A stretch of DNA of 64,000 bases from Flagellimonas meishanensis (GCF_019880545.1 NZ_JAINVW010000003.1:1-64000); one strand, 5' to 3'; shown: positions 47,492-56,868, counted from the stretch's first letter. The notes: generated by a model from the letters alone, not told the origin. Program-made: numbers and translations.

Positions 47492-48179
47492 GCATCCGTT
47501 GCCAACCACGCCCATCGGCCAAAGGATTGTAGTTCATTCCATTTTCTGGACTATTGGCATTTGGGTTGGTGAACGCATGGCCGGTGTGTCCAAAAATGTC
47601 CATTTCCCAAATGGCATTTCGTTCCGTAAGTTCTTCCGCTAGCATATTGATGTCCTTTGGCAGTGCCAATGGGTCCGCCCAACCATGGAGGACAAGAATT
47701 TTGGCTTTAATTTCTCCTTCATGGTCCAATCCTGGCGGGTCAAAAATACCATGAAAGCTTACGACCCCCTTAATGTTTATCCCAGAACGGGCCAAATCCA
47801 ACGCACACTTTCCTCCAAAGCAAAAACCTATGGCGGCAACCTTGGCGCTGTCTGCCAATTCATGCTTTTTAATATTGTTCATCGCCAGTAGCAACCGATT
47901 TAATAATTCCTGTCGGTCGGCTAACATTTCATTCATAAGGGCCTCAGCTTCTGAAACATTGTTTGCTCTTCTGTCTTTGCCATAAACATCGATAGCGAGT
48001 GCCAAATAACCCATCTGGGCCAACTTTTTCGCCTTGTTTGTTTCAAATTGGGATTGTCCCACCCAGGTGTGGGCCACAAGTACCACTGGTCTTTTTCCAA
48101 CAAGTGCGCTATCAAAAGCGACTACACCTTCGTAGAATTGTTGGTCGTCCGAGTAGGCATATTTTTCAGTTTTTATCAT
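47460..48179 (-). CDS. Dienelactone hydrolase family protein
   Basis: 239 residues, alpha/beta hydrolase. The nucleophile is Cys in the elbow IGFCFGGKCALDL (C120), with the Asp in LHGWADPLAL and the His in FGHTGHAF, the Cys-Asp-His triad of the dienelactone hydrolase group. It should hydrolyse small lactones or esters in the cytoplasm. No signal peptide. It shares 32 bases of its 3' end with the convergent DoxX gene and lies 27 bases downstream of the cyclophilin gene, probably in its operon. Confidence 0.9.
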   Translation of the reverse strand: MIKTEKYAYSDDQQFYEGVVAFDSALVGKRPVVLVAHTWVGQSQFETNKAKKLAQMGYLALAIDVYGKDRRANNVSEAEALMNEMLADRQELLNRLLLAMNNIKKHELADSAKVAAIGFCFGGKCALDLARSGINIKGVVSFHGIFDPPGLDHEGEIKAKILVLHGWADPLALPKDINMLAEELTERNAIWEMDIFGHTGHAFTNPNANSPENGMNYNPLADGRGWQRMLNFFEEIFED

Positions 48180-48206
48180 GGTCTTCTATTCTGATTTGTC
48201 TGCATT

Positions 48207-48926
48207 TTAAAGTACTTCCGCTTTTAAAATGTACACATTCTGCCAGGGCCAGTCTCCATCCCCCACGGGAACCTTGTTGATTGCATCCACCACATCCATA
48301 CCTTCAATAACACGGCCAAAGGGAGTGTAAGATCCGTCCAAGTGGTAGGATCCAGGATTGGTGACAACGATAAAAAATTCGTACGGAGAGGCCAATTTGT
48401 GTGGATTGTCGCGCTCACTGCTGGGCATGGATATGGTGCCCCTATGGTGCTTATATCCCTTTTTGGCGTCCGGAGGCAGAAGATATCGTCCTATTTCCTT
48501 TCGTTTCTTCGAAGTACGCCGGTCATCCGAATTTCCACCTTGAATGATGAAGTCCTTTACCACCCGATGAAATTGGGTGCTGTCAAAGTATTTTTCCTTG
48601 GCCAGGTAAATAAAATTTGCTTTGTGATAGGGAACATTGTCGTACAATAGCACCGTAAAACTGCCCATGCTTGTGGTAACCTTCACCTTGTTTTTCTTTA
48701 GACCCTTGGCATAATTGAAAAAGAAATCTATCGCATTTTCCTCTGTGAGCACAAAACGTTCCTCTTCCTTTTCTTCCTGTTGGGAATCCTCGTTTCTCTC
48801 CAATATTGAATCTTGCTGAACTTCGATTTTTTTGGCAGGGGGTTCTGTTTTTTTGGCTTTCTCTCCGCAGGAGACCAAAAAAAATAATAGTATACTTGTA
48901 AATAAAGCCGATGGTTTTAGCAACAT
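48207..48926 (-). CDS. Cyclophilin-type peptidyl-prolyl isomerase, lipoprotein
   Basis: 239 residues. Lipobox LVSC (C20) predicts an envelope lipoprotein. Residues about 75-235 form a cyclophilin: TSMGSFTVLLYDNVPYHKANFIYL, FHRVVKDFIIQGGNSDDR (catalytic FHR and QGG), GTISMPSS and YTPFGRVIEGMDVVDAI. It catalyses proline cis/trans isomerisation in the periplasm during folding of envelope proteins. The ATG (CAT on the plus strand at 48924-48926) overlaps the Nudix ATG by two bases. Confidence 0.92.
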   Translation of the reverse strand: MLLKPSALFTSILLFFLVSCGEKAKKTEPPAKKIEVQQDSILERNEDSQQEEKEEERFVLTEENAIDFFFNYAKGLKKNKVKVTTSMGSFTVLLYDNVPYHKANFIYLAKEKYFDSTQFHRVVKDFIIQGGNSDDRRTSKKRKEIGRYLLPPDAKKGYKHHRGTISMPSSERDNPHKLASPYEFFIVVTNPGSYHLDGSYTPFGRVIEGMDVVDAINKVPVGDGDWPWQNVYILKAEVL

Positions 48927-49566
48927 GGATTTTAAGGAATTTTGTCAAGCAGCTTTAAAAATAAAAAATCTACCACTTCCGGGTACGGATTCCCATTATA
49001 AAATGTCCCCGGCATCAAGGATTCAGTTGTTAAAGTCCAAACAGATTGAGAAGAGAAACCCCAAAAAAGCTGGGGTCATGGCGCTTTTTTATCCTGATGG
49101 GGACCAGGTGACCCGACTGTTGCTCATATTGAGGAAAGCTTATGAAGGCGTACATTCCAACCAAATAGGATTTCCTGGTGGAAAGGTGGAGGCCTCGGAT
49201 AGGAATTTGGAGGAAACCGCGCTTAGGGAAACGCATGAGGAGGTTGGGGTTCTGCCTTCGGCAGTGGAAGTGATCAAGGAATTGAGCGATGTGTACATTC
49301 CCCCGAGCAACTTTATGGTGCGCCCTTATATGGGAATATACCATAGGCCCAAACCTTTTGTTATCCAGGAAGATGAGGTTGAACGTTTAGTTGAAGTATA
49401 TTTGCATGATTTTCTGGATGATTCCAATCATATAGAGGAGGTTTTGAGCACTTCATACGCAAAAAAAATTCACGTACCGGCTTATAAATTAAACGGTTAC
49501 ACTGTTTGGGGCGCCACTGCGATGATGATGAGCGAAATGAAGGAACTCCTGCAAAAGGCACTTTGA
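48925..49566 (+). CDS. Nudix hydrolase, CoA pyrophosphatase type
   Basis: 213 residues from the ATG at 48925; the frame is open further left within the cyclophilin gene but without conservation. The Nudix box fits GX5EX7REUXEEXGU (starting GGKVEASDRN, with REThEEVG), and upstream RKAYEGVHSNQIGFPGGK is the CoA-recognition motif of YeaB/NUDT7. It cleaves CoA or CoA-like diphosphates in the cytoplasm. The start overlaps that of the divergent cyclophilin gene (CATG). Confidence 0.9.
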   Translation: MDFKEFCQAALKIKNLPLPGTDSHYKMSPASRIQLLKSKQIEKRNPKKAGVMALFYPDGDQVTRLLLILRKAYEGVHSNQIGFPGGKVEASDRNLEETALRETHEEVGVLPSAVEVIKELSDVYIPPSNFMVRPYMGIYHRPKPFVIQEDEVERLVEVYLHDFLDDSNHIEEVLSTSYAKKIHVPAYKLNGYTVWGATAMMMSEMKELLQKAL

Positions 49567-49604
49567 ACACGAATTTGTAAATTTACTTTTCAACATATAC
49601 CCCT

Positions 49605-50417
49605 ATGGGCCTATTCAAAAAGAATCCTTTTGGTCACATTTTGTTCTTGAAGCGTTGGTTGATCCGAATTGCCGGCATGATCACACATCAGCGGTACAAA
49701 GGCTTTAACACCTTGGAGATTGAGGGTTCTCAGGTGATTCGGGACCTTCCCGAAACCAATGTTCTTTTTGTGAGCAACCATCAAACCTATTTTGCCGATG
49801 TGGTGGCCATGTTCCATGTGTTCAATGCAAGTTTGAGCGGGAGGGAGGACAGTATCAAAAATCTTGGGTATCTGTGGCAGCCCAAGCTCAACATTTATTA
49901 TGTGGCAGCAAAGGAGACCATGAAGAAAAGCCTATTGACCAAGATTTTGGCCTATGCCGGCTCCATTAGCATTGAGCGTACCTGGAGAGCGGATGGCCAA
50001 AACGTTCAAAGGCAGGTGAAGTTCAGTGACATCAGCAATATTGCCAAGGCCTTGGACGATGGATGGGTCATAACCTTTCCCCAGGGAACAACTACGCCTT
50101 GGAAACCTTTGCGAAAAGGTACCGCGCACATCATCAAACATTATAAACCTGTGGTTGTGCCCGTGGTCATTGATGGGTTTCGACGGTCTTTTGACAAGAA
50201 GGGACTTCGGGTAAAGAAGAAGGGCATTCTTCAATCCATGCACATTAAAGAACCTTTGGAAATCGACTATGAAAATGAATCCATTGATTCCATCTTGGAA
50301 AAATTGGAATACGCCATAGAGCAACATCCTTCTTTCTTGAAGGTTATTCCACAGGAGGAGTTGGCCGCCTACGAGGCTGAACACGAAAAAAGAAAGTACA
50401 AATACAAGGGAACCTAG
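49605..50417 (+). CDS. Lysophospholipid acyltransferase (PlsC-like)
   Basis: 270 residues, PlsC/GPAT superfamily. HxxxxD motif as NHQTYFADV (about 63-71), FPQGTTTPW for the (E/P)G(T/S) motif near 155-160, and an amphipathic helix between. It should transfer an acyl group to a lysophospholipid or similar lipid at the inner membrane. The C-terminal 40 residues are charged. It overlaps the convergent gene by four bases. Confidence 0.88.
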   Translation: MGLFKKNPFGHILFLKRWLIRIAGMITHQRYKGFNTLEIEGSQVIRDLPETNVLFVSNHQTYFADVVAMFHVFNASLSGREDSIKNLGYLWQPKLNIYYVAAKETMKKSLLTKILAYAGSISIERTWRADGQNVQRQVKFSDISNIAKALDDGWVITFPQGTTTPWKPLRKGTAHIIKHYKPVVVPVVIDGFRRSFDKKGLRVKKKGILQSMHIKEPLEIDYENESIDSILEKLEYAIEQHPSFLKVIPQEELAAYEAEHEKRKYKYKGT

Positions 50418-51061
50418 AACTCTAATTTTTGTAATTCCCAGTAGTTTTTTCGAAGTTTTCTAGTCAGCAATCCGTACAGAAGAAAGTAAATACCCCCCAG
50501 GGCTACGGTAAATATCACGCCAAAAAACGCAAAACTGGCCATAATCACCCACTTGGCTTTTTCGGGTGCCAATGATGACATTTTTCCTGATAGGTCCAAG
50601 GCCTCCAGCACATTGTCCGTAAAATAAATGCCAACAATCAACAGAATAAAAGTGAGCATTACCATGGACAACGAAAATATGACGTAGTGCTTTACAGTCT
50701 TTCGTGTTCTCAAAATGTTGGAAGTGAGTTGTTTGGCGTTGTCCAACACCGAAATTTCCCTGTACCTTTTGTAGAATTGATAAATGAAGTAGAATATGAC
50801 CGCATACTGAATGATGCTTACAACAAGAATAATATTTGAAAGCCCCAAATCCGAATACAAGCTAAGATTGTTCCGCATGGACGGAATCAAATAGAGCAAA
50901 TGGGGAAGTATAAATTCAATTAGACTTATATAAAAGATCCATTTGACTATGGATGATGATTTTTTCCAGATCATCCTATAGATTTCATCATAGGACAGTT
51001 TGGGAAGCTCCGCTCCCTTCCTCTGCCAATCCTTTTTTAAGAGTTCCAGTTCATCCAACAT
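50414..51061 (-). CDS. Putative membrane partner of ECF sigma factor
   Basis: 215 residues, four membrane helices (about 37-58, 70-90, 125-145 and 175-195). The cytoplasmic N-terminus LDELELLKKDWQRKGAELPKLSYDEIYRMI precedes the helices. I recognise no standard anti-sigma domain. It lies four bases after the ECF sigma gene on the same strand, a spacing typical of sigma/anti-sigma pairs. The role as a sigma-factor regulator is inference. Confidence 0.6.
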   Translation of the reverse strand: MLDELELLKKDWQRKGAELPKLSYDEIYRMIWKKSSSIVKWIFYISLIEFILPHLLYLIPSMRNNLSLYSDLGLSNIILVVSIIQYAVIFYFIYQFYKRYREISVLDNAKQLTSNILRTRKTVKHYVIFSLSMVMLTFILLIVGIYFTDNVLEALDLSGKMSSLAPEKAKWVIMASFAFFGVIFTVALGGIYFLLYGLLTRKLRKNYWELQKLEF

Positions 51062-51064
51062 TTT

Positions 51065-51559
51065 CTAGGGATTAAGTATGGTCCTTAACTTGTTTTTCAC
51101 TCGGTTCATTTTCACCCGGGCATTTACCTCGGTTATGCCCAGGGTTTCAGATATTTCCGTATAATCCTTATCCTCAAGGTACAGAAATACCAGGGCTTTG
51201 TCCACATCGCTCAGTTGTTTGATCGCTTCGTACATAAGTTTGAGCTGTCTTTCCTCGGCATCGTCATATTCGTTTGCTTTGATTTTAAAGATAACCGAAT
51301 CGTAATCTTGGGTGCGTACCCGTCTTTTTGATTTTCTGTACAACGTAATTGCCGTGTTCAGTGCCACTCTGTACATCCAGGTACTGAATTTTGAGTCCCC
51401 CCTGAATTTTGGATACGCCTTCCATAATTGGATGGTTATTTCCTGGAACAGATCATTGTGTGAATCCTTGTCATTCGTATACAGACTGCACACCTTGTGA
51501 ACAATATTCTGATTGTTCTCGAGCTCCGTCACAAAACGATGTTCCAGTTCTTTGTTCAC
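51065..51559 (-). CDS. ECF RNA polymerase sigma factor (second)
   Basis: 164 residues. Region 2 (about 20-75; SHNDLFQEITIQLWKAYPKF) and region 4 (about 108-160; VDKALVFLYLEDKDYTEISETLGITEVNARVKMNRVKNKL) are both present. The start is GTG at 51559, since no in-frame ATG exists upstream of the conserved region. Followed after 3 bases by the membrane-protein gene. It is not closely similar to the sigma factor at 7606. Confidence 0.9.
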   Translation of the reverse strand: MNKELEHRFVTELENNQNIVHKVCSLYTNDKDSHNDLFQEITIQLWKAYPKFRGDSKFSTWMYRVALNTAITLYRKSKRRVRTQDYDSVIFKIKANEYDDAEERQLKLMYEAIKQLSDVDKALVFLYLEDKDYTEISETLGITEVNARVKMNRVKNKLRTILNP

Positions 51560-51620
51560 TTTGGTTGGTAAGTTTGCCTATCAGTACCCCTACATGGACT
51601 TTTGTTACAGTAAACGGGGA

Positions 51621-53048
51621 TTATTTTCGATAATCAAGTGCTGGCGGCCTGTCACCCAAAAGAGGAATATACTTAAAGTCGGAACCTCTGCGCTCTTCCA
51701 GTTCGGCCTTTGCCTTTGTCACAATTTCTGGATTCTCATAAAGGTCTATTGCCATCATTGTCAATGTTTTGGCAGCTACCATCATTCCTTTGGTCCCAAT
51801 GGAAGTTCCCCCAGCGGCAACAGCCTGCCAACTATGGGCGGGGGTTCCGGGAACCCACGTAGCCGCTCCCATGCCAACTGTGGGCACCGTGAAGCTTACA
51901 TCTCCCACATCAGTAGATCCATAGGCCCTGGCTTCTTCTTGGTAGGGCTGAACCGAGGTAGCCCTTTCCATATCCAATTTGTCATATCCAAGACTTTTTG
52001 ATATTTGCTCGGCAAAGGCTCTTTCCTCATCCGTATAGGTTACGCCTCCTACCTTGCTCAGATTATCGTGCATTATCTTTTGAAGGGTAAGGTTTGGCAA
52101 CAGTTCATGGGTGCCACCGATCATTTCATAATCCATTGTTGTGCCCGTTCCCAACGCCGCTCCTTCGGCAGCTTTCACGATTCGGTCAAAAATATCGATG
52201 ACAACATCTCTTTTTCCATGACGCGCATAGTAGTAGACCTCTGCAAAATCAGGAACCACATTGGGCGCCTTGCCGCCATCCGTGATCACATAATGGATTC
52301 TTGTCTCCTGCGGAATGTGTTCTCGCATCATGTTCACCATCAAGTTCATGGCTTCAACACCGTCCAAAGCGGAGCGACCTCGTTCTGGGGCACCCGCAGC
52401 ATGTGCCGAAACACCATGAAATCTGAATTTGGCCGATTTATTGGCCAGCGCGGCACCGGCACTGGCTGCGTTTTGTGCTCCAGGATGCCAATGCAGGGCA
52501 ATATCCACATCATTAAACACCCCTTCCCTTACCATATAGACTTTTCCGGAACCCCCTTCTTCCGCTGGACAACCGTAGAATCGGATGGTACCCTGTTTGT
52601 TGTTGGATTTGAGCCAATCCTTCACGGCGATGGCCGCTGCCGTGGAAGCGGTCCCAAAAAGATGGTGTCCGCAAGCATGTCCGGCTGCCTTGCCTGCTGA
52701 CTTTTTTTCTGGAACGGCCTCTTGCGACAGACCAGGTAGGGCATCATACTCGCCCAAAATGGCAATAACGGGATAACCAGAACCGTATTCAGCCATAAAA
52801 GCAGTTGGGATTCTTGCAATACCATTGGTGATTGAAAAACCTGCATCCTTTAATGTGCTTTGCAGCAAAGCCGAGCTTTTTTCCTCTTGATAACCCATTT
52901 CGGCAAAGTTCCAGATGGTATGCGCAACGTCAACGTACTTTTGTGTTTTATCGTTCAATTCTTTTAAAACAACATCTCTGGTTTCTTGCGCTGGCAGTAA
53001 GGGAATGGTCAGAAAAAGAAGGCTACAAAAGGTCAGGATTTTTTTCAT
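51621..53048 (-). CDS. Exported M20-family amidohydrolase (AbgB-like)
   Basis: 475 residues from the ATG at 53048. A signal peptide (1-20, LLPAQ) precedes an M20 dimetal hydrolase. The metal-site segments are AGHACGHHLFGTASTAAA, GCPAEEGGSGKVYMV and IALHWHPGAQNAAS, with a lid domain in the middle and C-terminal VGDVSFTVPTVGMGAATWVPGTPAHSWQA. The pattern is that of aminobenzoyl-glutamate or acyl-amino-acid hydrolases, exported in this case. It should release amino acids from acylated substrates in the periplasm. Confidence 0.9.
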   Translation of the reverse strand: MKKILTFCSLLFLTIPLLPAQETRDVVLKELNDKTQKYVDVAHTIWNFAEMGYQEEKSSALLQSTLKDAGFSITNGIARIPTAFMAEYGSGYPVIAILGEYDALPGLSQEAVPEKKSAGKAAGHACGHHLFGTASTAAAIAVKDWLKSNNKQGTIRFYGCPAEEGGSGKVYMVREGVFNDVDIALHWHPGAQNAASAGAALANKSAKFRFHGVSAHAAGAPERGRSALDGVEAMNLMVNMMREHIPQETRIHYVITDGGKAPNVVPDFAEVYYYARHGKRDVVIDIFDRIVKAAEGAALGTGTTMDYEMIGGTHELLPNLTLQKIMHDNLSKVGGVTYTDEERAFAEQISKSLGYDKLDMERATSVQPYQEEARAYGSTDVGDVSFTVPTVGMGAATWVPGTPAHSWQAVAAGGTSIGTKGMMVAAKTLTMMAIDLYENPEIVTKAKAELEERRGSDFKYIPLLGDRPPALDYRK

Positions 53049-53101
53049 GAAGGTGTTTTTATAAATTAGCATTTAAAGATAGCAAAAAACCCATGCCATG
53101 G

Positions 53102-53133
53102 TTGGGTGGGCCATAGGGGAATGTGTAAATTTG
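53102..53133 (+). promoter_or_regulatory. Candidate promoter of the NADH dehydrogenase gene
   Basis: TTG (53102-53104), 21 bases, TAAATTTG (53126-53133), an exact TAnnTTTG. The ATG (53139) begins five bases after the box, so transcription would start about at the start codon. Confidence 0.45.
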
Positions 53134-53138
53134 CCCCC

Positions 53139-54446
53139 ATGTCAGCCATGAATATCCCACAATCCAGCTTTCCCCGAATCATAATAATCGGAGGGGGCTT
53201 CGGCGGTATTGCTCTTGCCAAAAAATTGAGCAAAAAAGAAGTTCAGGTGGTGCTACTGGACCGTCATAACTACCACACTTTCCAGCCGCTTTTATATCAA
53301 GTGTCAACAGGGGGATTGGAGCCCGATTCCATTGCCTATCCCATAAGAAAGGTACTGCAAGGCTATCCCAATTTTTATTTTCGGTTGGCCGAAGTTTCAA
53401 AAATTGATACCGAACGCAAAAGTGTTGAGACCAATATTGGAAGCATAGAGTACGATTATCTGGTGGTGGCCGCGGGTTCACGGACCAACTTTTTTGGCAA
53501 TAAAGCCATTGAGAAGAAAGGAATGGCCATGAAGACCATACCCCAATCACTCAATCTACGCAGTTTGATTCTGGAGAACTTTGAGCAGGCGCTGCTGACC
53601 GATGACCTACATGAAAGGGATGCCCTAATGAATTTTGTTATCGTAGGTGGAGGCCCAACGGGTGTGGAACTCGCGGGTGCCCTAGCCGAAATAAAAAGAG
53701 GTATCCTTCCCAAGGATTATCCAGATTTGGACACCCGTAGGGCCCAGATAAACCTGGTTCAGGGGAGTGATCGCATACTTCCGGCCATGAGCGAAATAGC
53801 TTCCCAAAAGGCGGAACGCTTTTTGGAAGGGCTCGGGGTGAATGTATGGAAGAACATAAGGGTCATGGACTATGATGGCAAACGGGTTACTACAGATACA
53901 AAGACCATTTTTGACACGGCAACCCTGATATGGACCGCAGGCGTCCAAGCGGTTAACATTCCAGGGTTGGATGGCAAGGAACTGCTTTGTAGGGGAAACC
54001 GGCTAAAGGTGAATCGCTTCCATCAAGTGGAAGGGTTTGACGAGATTTTTGCAATTGGTGATGTGGCCCAAATGGAAACAGAGGCCTTTCCCCATGGTCA
54101 CCCGATGATGGCTCAGCCTGCAATCCAGCAGGGCAGGAGTCTGGGGGAGAACTTAGTGAAACTTTTGGAAGGCAAGCCCATGAAACCTTTTGTTTACCGG
54201 GACAAGGGCAGCATGGCCACCGTGGGCCGAAACAAAGCCGTTGTGGATTTGCCCCATGTTAAGTTCCAAGGAGTCTTTGCCTGGTTTGTTTGGATGTTTG
54301 TACATCTATACTTTCTAATCGGTTTTCGTAATAGGTTGGTGGTTTTCATCAACTGGGTCTATAACTACGTTCGCTTTGATCGTGAGGCCAGGCTGATCAT
54401 AAGGCCTTTCAAAAAGCAGTATCGGGTTTCTGGAAGACGTAGTTAG
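53139..54446 (+). CDS. ndh: Type II NADH:quinone dehydrogenase-like flavoprotein
   Basis: 435 residues from the ATG at 53139 (53148 is an alternative). An N-terminal FAD-binding GGGFGG in IIIIGGGFGGIALAKKLS, and a second dinucleotide fold FVIVGGGPTGVELAGALAE for NADH. QVSTGGLEPDSIAYPIR is the region near the flavin. The C-terminal 50 residues are membrane-associated (FAWFVWMFVHLYFLIGFRNRLVVF). It oxidises NADH and reduces quinone at the membrane without pumping protons. It is transcribed alone. Confidence 0.9.
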   Translation: MSAMNIPQSSFPRIIIIGGGFGGIALAKKLSKKEVQVVLLDRHNYHTFQPLLYQVSTGGLEPDSIAYPIRKVLQGYPNFYFRLAEVSKIDTERKSVETNIGSIEYDYLVVAAGSRTNFFGNKAIEKKGMAMKTIPQSLNLRSLILENFEQALLTDDLHERDALMNFVIVGGGPTGVELAGALAEIKRGILPKDYPDLDTRRAQINLVQGSDRILPAMSEIASQKAERFLEGLGVNVWKNIRVMDYDGKRVTTDTKTIFDTATLIWTAGVQAVNIPGLDGKELLCRGNRLKVNRFHQVEGFDEIFAIGDVAQMETEAFPHGHPMMAQPAIQQGRSLGENLVKLLEGKPMKPFVYRDKGSMATVGRNKAVVDLPHVKFQGVFAWFVWMFVHLYFLIGFRNRLVVFINWVYNYVRFDREARLIIRPFKKQYRVSGRRS

Positions 54447-54548
54447 CGACACAAGCCAGAATAAAATTACCTTCAATTTTTTCGAATAAAGGCTACATTT
54501 TTTGCCAAAATGTATTACAATTGCATGAATCATATCAAACTAAATACC

Positions 54549-55124
54549 ATGAAAAAACTCTTTTTGTTACTTGCTATACTTCCTTTTTGTGTCCAAGCAC
54601 AGGATAAAGGCGATTTTGAACTCGGAATCGGTGCCGGTATAAACTTTGGGAACTTTTACGGCGACAGTGCCTTTTTGTTCAGCACTAGGGTGTCAACACA
54701 AATTGGCGTGCTGGGAGAGTTTTATTTCAGCGACAGATGGGGTTTGAAAACAGGATTTGTTTATGATTCCAAAGGTGCCGATGGTTCGGGCAATGAAACC
54801 AAACTTGACTATTTGTTCATTCCAATTTATGCCAATTGGCATTTTGGCAGAAACAGGAACTGGTACCTCAATTTTGGGCCGCACATAGACTTTCTTCTAT
54901 CGGCAGAGGATGAGATTGTAGGTGACCTAAAGAATGATACATCTTCCTTCGATGTGGGCCTTGGGGTTGGAATTGGCCATAAATTCAAAATTTCGGATAC
55001 CACAGGGATATTTATTGAATACCAAGGCGCGGGAGGTTTTATTAATGTTGTTGACAACGATACAGGATTCGAGCTTTTGAATACTAGGGCAGCCCTGAAT
55101 GTTGGGGTGGTCTTTCAGCCATGA
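54549..55124 (+). CDS. Outer-membrane beta-barrel protein (porin-family)
   Basis: 191 residues from the ATG at 54549. A signal peptide (1-17, CVQAQ) is followed by eight amphipathic beta strands, the typical small Bacteroidota barrel (TRVSTQIGVLGEFYFSDRWGLKTGFVYDSK, YLFIPIYANWHFG, SFDVGLGVGIGHKFKIS and ending in LNVGVVFQP). It is presumably in the outer membrane. Substrate unknown. It follows the NDH gene by 100 bases. Confidence 0.78.
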   Translation: MKKLFLLLAILPFCVQAQDKGDFELGIGAGINFGNFYGDSAFLFSTRVSTQIGVLGEFYFSDRWGLKTGFVYDSKGADGSGNETKLDYLFIPIYANWHFGRNRNWYLNFGPHIDFLLSAEDEIVGDLKNDTSSFDVGLGVGIGHKFKISDTTGIFIEYQGAGGFINVVDNDTGFELLNTRAALNVGVVFQP

Positions 55125-55247
55125 ATTAGATCAAGTGGTTTTCTGGGATGAAGAGCCAAAGAACCTTCTTCCCATCACTTTCAGTTTTTGAAATTTTTAT
55201 GATTCAATAGTTGTGCGAAACAGCTTAAAAAGAGCTAATTTGTAACT

Positions 55248-55766
55248 ATGTTGGACATAATTCGATTGCTATTGATTTTTTTCCTCTTTTCCGCGGCCCA
55301 GTTCGGCCATGGGCAAAACTTTGGCGCAAGTTCCTCCGGAAAAGAAACCCTGCCAATCTATATTGAGGGATTCAATTATCCAAGTTTCGAAAAGTATCAT
55401 CACTATGGTTGGTTTAGGGTCAATTTTGGGGTGACTCCAACAACAGAAGTCAGTATAGGTGGAGAACATTACAGAAATTATATGGCGGATAGGTTTGCAA
55501 TTCCTATCGAACTCCGGCAGTACGTAAGCAAGAACACCTTTTTGATTGGTGGATATGAAAGGGAATGGGACCTACTGAACAATGGGAAGGGAAAACCAAA
55601 TCCAATCCCCAGGGAAGAAATTTATTTTGGTGTGGGACAAGATGTTGGCCCAAATATGTTGATGGAAGCCAAGTTTGCCCAGCCTTTGGGAAATCCAAGA
55701 TTCTACAAAGTCGGCCTTGAAGGAGTAAAAACCAGATTGCAGGTTGGCACCAAATTGAAATTTTAG
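55248..55766 (+). CDS. Exported beta-rich protein of unknown function
   Basis: 172 residues with a signal peptide (1-23, FGHGQ). The rest has strongly amphipathic strand patterns (YHHYGWFRVNFGVTPTTEVSIGGEHY, ELRQYVSKNTFLIGGYEREWD) and ends in RLQVGTKLKF, an outer-membrane-like terminus. I recognise no family. It is next to xerD, with which it converges (9 bases). Confidence 0.6.
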   Translation: MLDIIRLLLIFFLFSAAQFGHGQNFGASSSGKETLPIYIEGFNYPSFEKYHHYGWFRVNFGVTPTTEVSIGGEHYRNYMADRFAIPIELRQYVSKNTFLIGGYEREWDLLNNGKGKPNPIPREEIYFGVGQDVGPNMLMEAKFAQPLGNPRFYKVGLEGVKTRLQVGTKLKF

Positions 55767-55774
55767 CGATTCTG

Positions 55775-56671
55775 TTATCTTCTTGGATGATAACGTTCAA
55801 GTACATCCGCCAAGTGTTTTCGGTTCACGTGCATATAGATTTCCGTGGTTGTGATGCTCTCATGTCCCAGCATTTGTTGAATGGCCCTTAAATCTGCTCC
55901 ATTCTCGAGCAAATGGGTCGCAAATGAGTGCCGAAAGGTATGCGGACTAATGTTTTTCTTTAGGCCAATTTTTTCAGCCAATTGTTTTATAATGGTGAAG
56001 ATCATGGCCCGTGTGAGCTGTTTTCCCCTTCGGTTAAGGAAAAGGTAGTCCTTATGGCTTTTCTCAATAGGTTGATGCACCCGTACCTCATCTTTATAAA
56101 TGTTGATATATTTTTGGTTAAATGAGCTTATCGGCACAAAGCGCTGTTTGTTCCCTTTCCCTGTAACTTTTATAAAGTCCTCATCAAAAAAAAGGTCGGA
56201 CAATTTAAGGCTGACCAATTCCGATACACGCAAACCGCATCCATATAGGGTTTCCAACATGGCCCGGTTCCGCTCCCCTTCATTTTTTGAAAGGTCAATG
56301 GCAGCAATAAGGTCGTTGATTTCTGCAACGGATAGAGTGTCCGGCAATTTTCTGCCCACTTTTGGGGTTTCGATCAAGTCCATCGGATTGTCCGCGCGAT
56401 AGTCTTCAAAAATCAGATAGCTGAAAAACCCTTTCAACCCAGAGATGATTCGTGCTTGCGAGCGCGGGTTTACGCTCTTGGCCATATCATGTATGAACTG
56501 CTGGAGCGTTTCCTGTTCAATCTGCACTGGGGAAACCACCATCTGGTGCTCATCCAGATAATCAATCAACTTTTGTAGGTCCAAAGCATAATTGGCAATG
56601 GAATTCTCGGAAAGCCCACGCTCAATTTTCAGGTAGTGTTTATAATCCAGTAGCGCATTGCCCCATTTCAT
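55775..56671 (-). CDS. xerD: Site-specific tyrosine recombinase XerD
   Basis: 298 residues. The N-terminal SAM-like core-binding domain (about 1-90) and the catalytic domain have all six active residues: R148 (GCGLRVSEL), K172 (TGKGNKQR), H244 and R247 (HTFRHSF), H270 (LGHESI) and Y279 (EIYMHV). The size and segment order are those of the chromosomal XerC/XerD group, which resolve chromosome dimers at dif; this is not a phage-type integrase. It converges with the small beta-protein gene and faces away from the OMP genes. Confidence 0.92.
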   Translation of the reverse strand: MKWGNALLDYKHYLKIERGLSENSIANYALDLQKLIDYLDEHQMVVSPVQIEQETLQQFIHDMAKSVNPRSQARIISGLKGFFSYLIFEDYRADNPMDLIETPKVGRKLPDTLSVAEINDLIAAIDLSKNEGERNRAMLETLYGCGLRVSELVSLKLSDLFFDEDFIKVTGKGNKQRFVPISSFNQKYINIYKDEVRVHQPIEKSHKDYLFLNRRGKQLTRAMIFTIIKQLAEKIGLKKNISPHTFRHSFATHLLENGADLRAIQQMLGHESITTTEIYMHVNRKHLADVLERYHPRR

Positions 56672-56868
56672 GGTCGTAAATATAGTTACATAAATTTTGT
56701 TCTGTACGTTTGGCGATTGGTCAAGTGAGAAGACCTTTTGGTCAATTGATTCAGGGAATATGCACTTCTTTGGGATAATTTCACCATGCCATTACCAAGT
56801 GTTTTTAACATTTTGTCATACTATTATCATCAAGGTGTCGTTTTAGCCTTATGTAAATTTTAACAATT

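Noticed and set aside
55775-56671. xerD as evidence of a mobile element or integron
   Set aside because: It has the length and motifs of the housekeeping XerD recombinase, and no att sites, phage genes or tRNA lie nearby.
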